From Temnopleurus reevesii (lineage: Eukaryota; Echinodermata; Echinoidea; Temnopleuroida; Temnopleuridae), in contig BQKZ01000771.1 of assembly GCA_036244855.1 (NCBI GenBank), forward strand, positions 23,284-77,332: a stretch of DNA of 54,049 nt, given 5' to 3'. A program made the position numbers and the translations under genes. Of this stretch, positions 1 to 10,700 are shown one piece after another. The notes beneath the pieces were generated by a model. That model saw nothing but the letters and a program-made list of their open reading frames with translations. It was not told the origin of the DNA and ran no database searches. Positions within the stretch are counted from its first letter, which is position 1, and each line of letters starts with the position of its first letter.

Positions 1-24
1 AAAAAAAAAAAAAAAAAAAAAAAA
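1..24. repeat. Poly(A) run at the window edge
   Basis: Twenty-four A bases are followed by a purine-rich stretch. It may be the tail of a plus-strand retroposon lying to the left of the window; nothing else supports this. Confidence 0.5.
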
Positions 25-1014
25 TGAGCGAAAGAGGGGGAAAGAGGAAAAGAGAGTGATATATTAAACACTTTCAGTTTTACAAAAAATTGACTCAGAT
101 GCCAAGAAATCGCATTCAAGCATACTCGATTTTCATTTTTTTTTCTTTCATTGGATACATCCCATTCCTATTTACCGTAGCGTGCTGGCGGCTCCAGACC
201 CTTGAGTTACGCAGACGTATCGTTAAATATGCAAATTTTATGTCATAAAGAGCCGGTGTTCGAGCGGTAAAATAAAACATTCCCACTATTTCTTATTTAT
301 TTATTTTTTTCTTTTTGCTATTGAGTGGTCGGTTTTGACATTCGACTTTTGAAAATGTGGCCTCAGACGATCACCGGAAAAGGCATATGCCCCGATCCCC
401 CCCTCCCACACACACTTAAATTTTAGACTGTATATTTTTTCTCCCCATTTCTCCAAATTTTGGGCTCTAATATACATGAAAGTTTTTTTTTCAGAATTGT
501 TAATCAAATTCTTGACCAAGATACTGTATTCCTGAATTGACAGGAAAGACCACCTGTACTCGTCTAGAAATAAACCCCTGTGGCTTCGCGCCTTCGGCTC
601 CATGTAAAGGCACATGATGGTTTTCAAGCAGTCAAAACAGAATGCCTGTCTTGACCAAGACAATTCCCTTAAATGCCAGGGAAGCGTATCTGACCTCGTT
701 TAGAAATCAAAATTTTATGACGAGGCCCCCAGTCCCCCTATCCATTTAAAAATTCTTATTTTTTTTTTCATGCAATTTATGTAGCCAAAAGGAGTCAAAC
801 TAATTTGTACAAATACGGAATGAAATGCCAGGAAATCGCTAAAGAGATCTAAAATTAAAAGGTTTTACTGTTTGGGCCCCTCATACTTATTATGTTTTAA
901 ATCTCTCTAAATTAGTGATAGAGAAATCTAAATGTTACGAGGCTATTTCATTAAGTAATCCTATGAGCGTTTTCCAAATCATTTGATGATAAAAGTTTAA
1001 CGAATGGGAAATGA
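25..1014. other. No gene seen
   Basis: AT-rich sequence with T runs and one CA-rich patch near 405. A 120-residue minus-strand open frame at 301-663 has no recognisable domain, splice context or codon pattern. Confidence 0.6.
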
Positions 1015-1770
1015 AAATTGGCAAATTTTCTTCGATTCGGTCGCTCGTACAAGATCATTTTCGTGCTATATAATTTATTTATATTCAGGCATTAAAATAG
1101 TAATGATGAAAAATATAATGTTAGTTTTAGATTTGTAAAGTGCTGTAATCTACCTTGAGGCACTCTACGCGCACAAAGTATAACACATATTAACATTTTG
1201 ATATAACGCTAGTCATTACAAGGGCATATTTGCCAATATTTGAGTGTACGAATGTAGCGAAAATTTAAGAAGAATTTGCGTATTTCCCTCACTTACTATA
1301 TGCTCACTCGTATCAAACTATCGTGCTTCATTCCTTTTTACATTCAGGCATTGAATTACATTTATTACAAAGACATGAGGGACATTCCCTGCACTTTTGG
1401 GTGTGCAAATGTAGCTATGATGAAGAGATAAGTGACAAATTTGTCCTCGCTCGCTCCGCTCTCTCGTAAGATATCTTATGCTTTATCATTCATATATATT
1501 CACACATTGAATCTACATAAGGCTATTTATTAGTCTGGGTTAAAGAAAGCTTTCCCAAACTTTTTGGTGTAAAATTGTATCAAGAATGAAAAGAAAATTG
1601 CCATATTTTCCCTCGCTCGCTTCGCTCAATCGCAGTATGTTTCATTTTCTCATTACAATCAGGCATGAAAATAACAAGTGAGAATTATTTAAATTGCTGT
1701 GATTTTGTAAATAGTGGGTATGAAAAAGTAACATTTTCCCTCGCTCGGTAAGCAAGTTATCACCCCAAGC
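1015..1770. repeat. Degenerate tandem repeat with CCTCGCTCGCTTCGCTC boxes
   Basis: Related boxes occur near 1034, 1285, 1445, 1608 and 1737. Most are preceded by a motif like AATGTAGC...AAGAGAA and followed by CAGGCATTGAA-type sequence (1087, 1346, 1501, 1661). Spacing is irregular, about 125-260 bp, which suggests an old minisatellite or satellite fragment. No coding potential was seen. Confidence 0.6.
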
Positions 1771-1820
1771 TTCACAATGATTATAAAGCCTCCATAGATT
1801 TCTTTTCACAAGTCATTTTT

Positions 1821-2143
1821 TTTCCATTTATGTTATATGGCACAGACTTTTAATGTTCACAAAACGCCACTTCCAATAAATAAATGCACATTGCGGAAAA
1901 CCGGAGCTAAAAAAAGTCTGTAGCAGAAGACTACTTCAAGACAGTGCTTGGATGATTGGAGCGATGCAAATCAAAATCACAATACGTCAGGTCTGCGATC
2001 AAGACGGAACACCTCTTCATCATCACCTCAAGAACAGAGAAGGGTCATCGTGCATTTTGAAAGAGTGAATATTTATTCCTATATATCATAAAGATAAAGA
2101 GTCAGAGGGAGCGACTATATCGACTTACGATGAACATTAGTAG
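1821..2143 (+). other. Possible 5' exon ending in a strong donor
   Basis: At 2141-2150 the sequence TAG|GTAAGTA is a near-perfect splice donor. ATGAACATTAGTAG just before it would, if joined to the acceptor at 4656, read MNISSK in frame into the exon 1 Met. This would give a longer N-terminus or simply a 5'UTR exon. The left boundary is unknown and the in-frame match could be chance. Confidence 0.25.
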
Positions 2144-2507
2144 GTAAGTAATTACCCAGGCAAAACTACCTTTTATATATTGGATAGAACTACATGAATT
2201 GTCTTGTCATCAATATTTGAGCGATGAAACATTACATAAATGATAATTATTTGATAAAAAATCAATGATGATGGAATTTATAAACTCCAATTAACGAATG
2301 CGAACAAATAGATAGTCCTGTTTAATTACAACCATCACTATTTTAGATAGAGTTTGGTTCAAATATTTGCCAAATTAATATAGTTAAATAGCTTGGTGCA
2401 TGATTCCGATAGGAATTGATCTATTGAAATACCAAATAGACTTTTATCGTCAACTTCGGAAAAGCCGTGATAATATCTTGGAATCGCGCAAGTACGATTC
2501 AAAGCGA

Positions 2508-2715
2508 TGTATATCGTTATCATGATTATTATTTTTATCATTTCTATCATTGCTAATATTATCATCATTTTTATCACAATTATCATTGGCATTATTATTA
2601 TTACTATTATCATTATTATTATCATTATATATATTATTATTATTATTATCATTATCATTTTTATGATTGTCATTATTATTACTATTACTATCATCATCAT
2701 TATCGATATTATCAT
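2508..2715. repeat. Imperfect (ATT/ATC)n microsatellite
   Basis: About 200 bp of mixed ATT and ATC triplets. It produces false open frames rich in Ile/Met on both strands, which were rejected. Confidence 0.9.
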
Positions 2716-4650
2716 TGTTAAAAAATATGAGTACTGTATAGTTCTTCGTATGTGTTTTCTCATTCGTGATCTATTGCAATTATCCCATTTAACTTATTTT
2801 GGGTATAGTAGGAATTATCTTAGTCAGCAAGCATATGTCTCATTTGAACCAGGCACCATAAATCATTGCGCTGTGATAAATTCATTAAAACATATCTGGT
2901 AAATTATAAACTACCACACCCTTTTTCAATATATTCATCATGTTTGATGCAACTCTGAAGTTATGGAACTCTTTGAAACATTTAACTCTGCGTACGTTAT
3001 AAAGTGATGCATTTTAGATGTGGAAAAACATCTAATTGGTGTGATTCAAAATGATGTCACAAATGTTAATTTAAAGAGAGTCAGTGGCAGTGACCACGGA
3101 AACAAACTTATATACTTCGGCAACGAGCCATCCGCAAAACATCAGTTTTCTTTGGTAGTAATCTTGCAGAAAACTCGCAAAAAAATTTGGGTGAAAATGT
3201 CTAATAAAGTGTATATGGGATGTGCTAACCCACACAATGTGATCGAGTTGAAGACAATATCGTTAACATAAAATATAAAAATAAGCAACTTTAGAATTTA
3301 TTTGAAAGAAAAGTCTATACCAAAACGAAAACTTCGATGCGATTGACGTAGCGGTTTGATTATACCGCCTCTTGTATAATTATAGAATTAGTCTAATTTT
3401 AGTTATAAACGCCCCATTGTTTTCTCTAAACAACGACTGTGTTTACTTTCTGATTTACCTAACAATGCTACACTGTACATACAGACATAGAAGGTGGTGT
3501 TGTTTAAACCTGACCAGCCAAATTTGGCACTAGACGTTTACTGTACACGAATGTGCGTTCTTCTCTAATTTTCATTCATACAAACAAGAGAAGTCGTATA
3601 AAGTTATGTACTCTTAAAAGTCTGGGTAAAATGATGTATACACAACAACTCTGTTCAGTTTAAACGCAAAATAGTGGGTTTTACGGTAATTTTCAAAGCA
3701 GGAAAAAGCTAAAGCCCTTTTTTAAATCAAAATATCGGTTCTCAAAGATTTCAAAATTTGGGCGGAGAGTAATATTATGCTTTTTCAGTGTTGGGTAAAC
3801 TTTTTACCAATCATTTTAGGAGTGGATTACGGGGTTGCCTTATTCTGTCAGTCCGATGCAGGTCTCTTTCAACTTTTTGGGCCCATAAAAGAAGTCAAAT
3901 CCCGCGTTTCCATGGAAACCATTTCGTCCTACTAGATATACTATTTTATTCGCATGATAAGCTTTTGCAGAATCAATGGCCAGTCATTGATGAATATCCT
4001 GTTAATTTCATGTACAAGATCCATTTTTTTAAAGCAATCACAAAAATCCATTTCTAGGAATTCAGACTATGTCAACCACTCCTCAATATGTATAGTGTAT
4101 TTTTCATATAAATTTAATTTTTCATTATAAGTGAATGGCCGAGATTATGGTTATTGTTGTCGTGTTTGCTCTCACTTCTATTATTTATGTTTCATTTCTC
4201 ATATTCTTTAAATATTGACATCATGAGTATTCCTGAACTATTGACATCTATGAGAATGTATACGTCGGCATACTGCATCCAATGAGTGCTGTCAATTGAT
4301 ATAAAATATAACACAAAACGATCAATTACTTAAACAGTAATGGAACACTGTATATACTGCGTACTTGTTTTCAAAATGAACACCTTGTATCGCGTAGCAC
4401 GTCAAACATTATTAAAAAACATTAATTCTATCTTTTGAGGAAACTATTTGGACTCCGACAAACAGGTAATGTTTTGTAATTATATAGAATGGAATAAACA
4501 GGATTTAGGGTTATTATTCATGAAACATTTATACAACTTTTCTTAGAGCTAACAGATGGGTCTTTTCTGATTAAAATCATTCGTTTTGATTTTCAGACTT
4601 CTTAGCGCAAAAGGATGTAATTTCGATAAAATTTCTTGTTTCTTTATTTG
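2716..4650. other. No gene supported
   Basis: Non-repetitive AT-rich sequence upstream of exon 1. A plus-strand frame at 3020-3271 (83 residues) follows a TTTTAG that could be an acceptor, but it matches nothing I know. The gene promoter may lie here; I cannot pinpoint it. Confidence 0.5.
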
Positions 4651-4660
4651 ATACAGCAAA

Positions 4661-4724
4661 ATGGCACAGACACTCTTATGGAACAAACCATCAAATATCA
4701 TACGGGTATACCTATTTATTTCCG
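4661..4724 (+). CDS. Exon 1: signal-peptide exon
   Basis: The exon encodes 21 residues starting MAQTLLWNKPSN and ends in phase 1 before a consensus donor (G|GTAAGT). The n-region carries K9 and R15, and the hydrophobic core VYLFISALYA is completed by exon 2. Cleavage is expected after A25, leaving Gln as the first mature residue. A pyrimidine-rich tract ending in ACAG at 4651-4656 looks like a splice acceptor, so the ATG may lie just inside an exon preceded by a 5'UTR intron. Confidence 0.75.
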
Positions 4725-7700
4725 GTAAGTAAATATGAACTGCAACACGATATAGTACGTAGTAATCATGGTAAAAGTAACTGTAGAAGCAGTATCAAGA
4801 TTTAATTTACGAATAAAGGTCGGCAATTGAAACTTAATGCCTCATATTTAGAAAAGAATCCCGTAATTTTGTTGTTGTCTTTATATTTTTGTTATTGAAT
4901 AAAAAGCAATTCAACAATAATTATCACAAAAACTATATGAATATCAATAATGATAGTAAAACAAGGAGAATAACCACACACACAAAAGGACAAAACACCA
5001 CGATCACAAAGATAACACGAAACAACAAAATCGTCTCTCTAGATTAAAGTCTTCAGCAGAGGTGATACTAAAAAGCGATTCATGAAGAAAAATAAAATAG
5101 CAAAATAGTCAAAATGACAAGGGATGTCCCGGTCAACATGAATATTGTCTTTCCTTCGTTCAATTTAAAATTTGTATGCATAATCTTGTTTTGAATATGG
5201 GAATCATTGAATATCCTCAAAATGTGAATTTGAAATTGAATAATAAGTGAAGAGTCATTATTGCCTTCAAAATGAGCTACCAGTATGCCTCATCATACCG
5301 TTCGTCATTACGTCACATATCAATGCTGCGAACTTTGCATGATTTGTGACGATGTTTCACGCACACCACTCTAATGGGGTGTTGCTCAAAATCAACTGCA
5401 AATCAACTGCAACTTTGCAGATTGTAACGCGCATTTTCATTTGCGCGTGGTGCGCGCATGTAATAAGACGCGCATGAAACAATGATTTTGATTGGCGCGT
5501 CCCGATCAACTGCAACTTGCGATCAATTGCAACTTTTGAGCAACACCCCCTAAATCCATTATCCATTATCCGTGGCAAATCAGTGGTCTAGTTGAGGAAT
5601 GCGTGCTCTGATAGCACCCACCTCTGCATATTCTCTTACACTGAACACGCAGGGACTGCATAGCACTCAACCACAGAGTCATTTATTTATAACCCCCTAA
5701 TGGAGGCGCGATCAGAGGGGTATACAGAAAGGTGTTTCATCAAGACTTTACGTTCGACTGGTATCCGTTCTTGTGCGCAATGGTTCACATTATTACGCGC
5801 ATTCAGCGCAAGAACTGATACCAGTCGAACGTAAAGTCGTGCGTAAAGTCTTTCTTATCTTGGTGAAACACTTTCCTGTAAACCCCTCTGATCGTGCCTC
5901 AATTAGGGGGTTAGGTAAGGACTCTGTGGTTGAGTGCTATATGCAGTCAGTAATAGAATATGCAGAGGTGGGTGATATCTGAACAAACAGTCCTCAACTA
6001 AAATAAATAATTAGCTACGAGGAAGCATGTCTCATATCAAGGGCAATCAATAACTCTTCATCAGTTCATGAATATTGAGAAATCTTATACTTCCTTCATC
6101 ATTATAAAATTTTATGACAAAAAATAGCAAGCTTTCGGGTTTTAAACAACAGCCTTTGTAAAGAAAGGCATTGATTAGTAAACATGCTTCTTTAGAGATG
6201 AAATAAATAATAAATAACTCAACTGACAAACACTTGATTAAGCCTGTTGTAGAGTACGTGGCACGTGTCCTAATTTATATATCTATAATTTATTATGTTT
6301 TTGTAAGTTTTCATCTCTTATGAAACATGTATTATTCATGGTAGGAATTGGATTTTCAATCACTATTCCTACATTATCTGCATAACTGCAAAAAAAGAAC
6401 CCGAAATGATATCAAATATCACGTATTCATTAAAAAAAATCATTACAAATATAAAACGAGCGAAAATTGATGAAAAAATCCTTCCCACCTTTTACTATTA
6501 TATAGTGATGCCAAACATTCCAGAGTATGTATGATCTATATATTTATATTGATTTTTATTACGCGTGGATGGTTGAGGGCCAGTACATTGTCTTACGTTC
6601 ACATTTTAATTATTATCACATGTATAATCTGAAACGATTATCAACTATACTATTGTTTCCTTGCCCTTTTCAGCTCTTTATGCCCAACACATGTTAGTCC
6701 CTGTCAAATGTCAAGGATATACCCAAGGTAGGTTTTCATCATTCTTGTTTAATTGGTCTTGCAATAAAAATATTTTTCTAAGCAATTAATTTTGATAGTC
6801 ATAATGGGTGAGATGACGCGTAGGGCGATTATCTTTACGCACTTGAAACGAACGATCAAAAGTGCAATTGCTCGTTCTTGTCCTGTGATTGAAGACTCAC
6901 TCATCATTTGCGTTTACAGGCAATTTATAACCGGCATACATGACCAGATGATGGCAGACATACACAGGATTGACACTTGCCTGACACGAATAAGCATTCA
7001 ATTTTGAGAGCAATGGCAAGTGATATGAAGCGTTGGGCAATTATCTTTACGAACTTAAAACAAAAGTGCAATTGCTTGTTCATGTTTGAAGGTTCAGTCA
7101 TTGGTAAAAAGACTCACCCTCGAAATTGAATCGTATGAGTAAAATACAGAGTAAATTGAGCTTTTTTCAATTAGTGTAAACACAAAAAATGCACATATGC
7201 ATTAAAAGGCTGGAAACAATTTATCCAAACATATAGTTGTTTTAAAGATTTTCTGCAAGAATTGAGAGCTAAAACAACTAAAAGGTACACTGCTTTAATA
7301 TTAACATGATTAAAGCCCAAGTAAAGTTTTGGTAAAAGCGAATATTTTGCCTCCATGTTTGTCTTTAAATCTTAATGAAATGAAACATGGTATCATGAAC
7401 ATATTGCACAAAAGATTGTGCGAGAAATGAATGTGTTTTGGTAAAGTTACAACCTAAAACGTGCAAAACATCTCTGTGTCGTGTCCCCCGACACTTATTC
7501 AATAGTTTCTCCCGTGATAAAGAACACCTTCTCGTGCAAAGAATCGAATGGAATTTCAGAATTTAATTTTTGAGTATACCTTTTTATCATTCTTTTGTCA
7601 AATCTCAGAAAAAAAAACCTTGCTTATGCCCGATAACAAACAAAATATTTTTATTACCAAAAAGAGGTCGCTAAACATGGTTTAACGGTTAAATCCAAAT

Positions 7701-10700
7701 TTTCAAAAAGAATCAGCACGCTTTGGTCTCGAAATGTCTTTGTAAGATACATATGTCATGATAAACATCCGGAGTAAAATTTACATTTCTTAATCGTTTC
7801 ACAAACTGTACTGGGGCTTCAAGAGTGTTTGTCTAATAGTCAAACCAATTAACTGCTGGGCAGGTTATTCGTCCTTTGTTCGGGCGTTGAAACTGGATTA
7901 CTATTGTTTCGCCTATCTGCCTATCACATACGAAAAAAAAAAATACCATTTTTTTTTTAGAAATATGATAAATCATTAAAGACAATAGAAAGAAATAAAC
8001 TATTGATCAATTAGTGCTTGATTGGTGTTATTTACCCGACTTATCTTTCACCGTTAACTTATGCAGTCTATATTAAATCCAAAAAAATATAACAGAGATT
8101 CAAAAGATAGCATATGCCTACACGAAATTGATCAAAACCCAATTCACATAAATATTATCATCATCAGTTGATTAATCTATTGATTTTGGCAATCGACAGT
8201 ACCTTATCTTACGTTTATTTTTTTTCATCATTTGTATCCATTTTTCGTTTATATCTAAGACGTACAGTGTCCGCGCCCAGTGCTCACTAAATGTTATTAA
8301 AAGAAGAGTCTACCCCCAAAATAATATTTATTCAACATGTGCAGAAAAATCAGAGGAACAAAACAAAAAATGTTCGAGAAAAATCAGACAATTAGACAAC
8401 TAATAAGAAAATTATGAATGTTTCAATATGTTGACAAATTGGCAGCTTATGACGTCATAGGTGAACAACTGACCATTAATCATATTCTTATCAATGTTAT
8501 GAAATGTTACTTTTTCACTAAACAATAAGATTTCCTCAGGAATTTAACTATAGGATATATTTATGATAGATATCTTTTATATGTAGATCCCCTACTTCCA
8601 TGTTTACACTCATACAAACTTTGTATATTTATGTACAAGCAGGGAGTTGGGATTTTACACAACTCCCTGGTACAAGTGATGATTTTTGCACCATTATTAT
8701 AAATAACATTCTAGTTAGTAGAAAATGTAAAGAACGCTGAGCTGGCTACTAATTTGTCTACATGTTTACATTTATATTAAAAAGTGGGGGATTCATGTGT
8801 GTTTTTTTTAAATGTGGAAGTATTTTTAAACAAATATATATCTAACCATCCCTATTTTGTTTATTCTAAGTGTAAACATGTTTGTAAATGTTATCATCCT
8901 GCAGAAATATTTCTACACTTTCCAGTAGTAAACATCATTTATGCATATAAAAATGCATTCTTAGCCAATAAAATCCAACTTCCAATCTTAATGACATATC
9001 ATACACTTCTACTTCATTTTACCAGAAACCGTAACCATTGCTGATTCCGAAGGGAGGAGGACGACTGATATTGAATATGCACTGTCAACAGAATTGGCGT
9101 CCATGGAGGATCAAACGATGACGATGGAAACTGAGTCGATGACGGAACTCGTAATCGTCCAGGACGGTATGATGACGATGGAGGTGGCGACCCACCCAAA
9201 TACTTCAACAGAATCCCAAACGTCGGCTGATAATGATTCAAGTATGGCGACGGAAATGATGTCAACTGATGACCTCGAAACGATGTCGATGCCTTTGCCG
9301 GTGACTGACAAAGATGATATAATAGCGTCTGGAATGATGCCGACGATGATGACGACGTCTACAACAAGTGATAGCGACATGTCGATGACGGAAGTCGTTT
9401 CGACCTTAGATACTCATTTGATTTCGACGTCCAAATCGAAGACTGATGACGATAACATAATGATGACGGAGAGAATGCAAAAGACTGATCAGAGTATGAT
9501 TTCGACGGATGTGAAGGTTGAACAAGATGATATAATGACGACGGACATAATGCTGACGCTAGAGCAATATACGATGTCGACATCTAAAATGGAAATTGAA
9601 TTTGATGACTTCACGACCACGGAGATAATACCCATTCTTGATCAATCAATGATGACCACGCTGAACCCGATGGATGAAACCGATGACGTTATGACCACTA
9701 AAGATATATCCATGAATGATTATTACATGATGTTGACAGCCAAAATGACGACTGACGACGGCGACTTCGATACGATGAGGCCAATGCCAGGAGGTCTACG
9801 AAGTAAGCTATCGACGTCCGAGGCAGGGATCGAAAAATTTGATATGATGACAGAGATAACGACGACGATGGAAGACCCACAAACGATTTCGACACCTGAT
9901 ACGGTGACTGAACACGATGATGAAGTCGCATCGGGTATGATGCCGACAACCAGTCAACGAATGACCTCGACATTTCAAATGACTGATGGCAATATCATGA
10001 TGACGGATATGATAACAATGTTGGGCAAACATATGATGACGACAAACGAAAGGACATCTGACGACGATGGTTTGATGAAGATCACGACGATGATGTCAAG
10101 GACTGATCAAAATATGATGTCAGAAAGCAAAACGATGATCGGCGGCGAAAACGCGGTAACGACACAATCGATTAATGAACAAGATATGATGTCAAAATCC
10201 AAAATGACCACAGACGCTTACGACGTGACGACGGCATCAATAAAAACGATTGGTCAAGATATGACGTCCACATTAAAAATGGCGACCGACGACGATGTTA
10301 TGATGACGGTAATTGATCAGGATTTGGTAACGATTACCGATCCGCCGACGAATGACAACACTGTGGAGAAGAGGCGACCAGTTCCCGGAGCTCTCAGTCG
10401 GCGAATGTCTACCTCCAAAACAGTAACGGATGATGACATGGAAATGGTGACGATGGAGACGATGCATACGACTGAACAAGATATGATGCCGACATCGAAA
10501 ACAGAGACCATCCACGATGGCATGTTTACCACGGAAATGATGTCCACAGTTGGCGAAAAAACGATGCCACCAACCGGAGACATTATGACGACTTCGAAAA
10601 TGATGTCGACGGAGCGACTAATGATGTCGACATCCAATATGATGACCGAGAGCGGTGATGAAACGGTGTCGTCTATGATGATGACAACATCGAAAGCGTT

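Noticed and set aside
2359..2902. Ile/Met-rich frames on both strands
   Set aside because: Generated by the ATT/ATC microsatellite; no biological composition.
3020..3271. 83-residue plus-strand frame after a TTTTAG acceptor-like site
   Set aside because: Codon use looks plausible, but there is no recognised domain and no preceding exon or start in context. Could be a terminal exon of an upstream gene; not supportable here.
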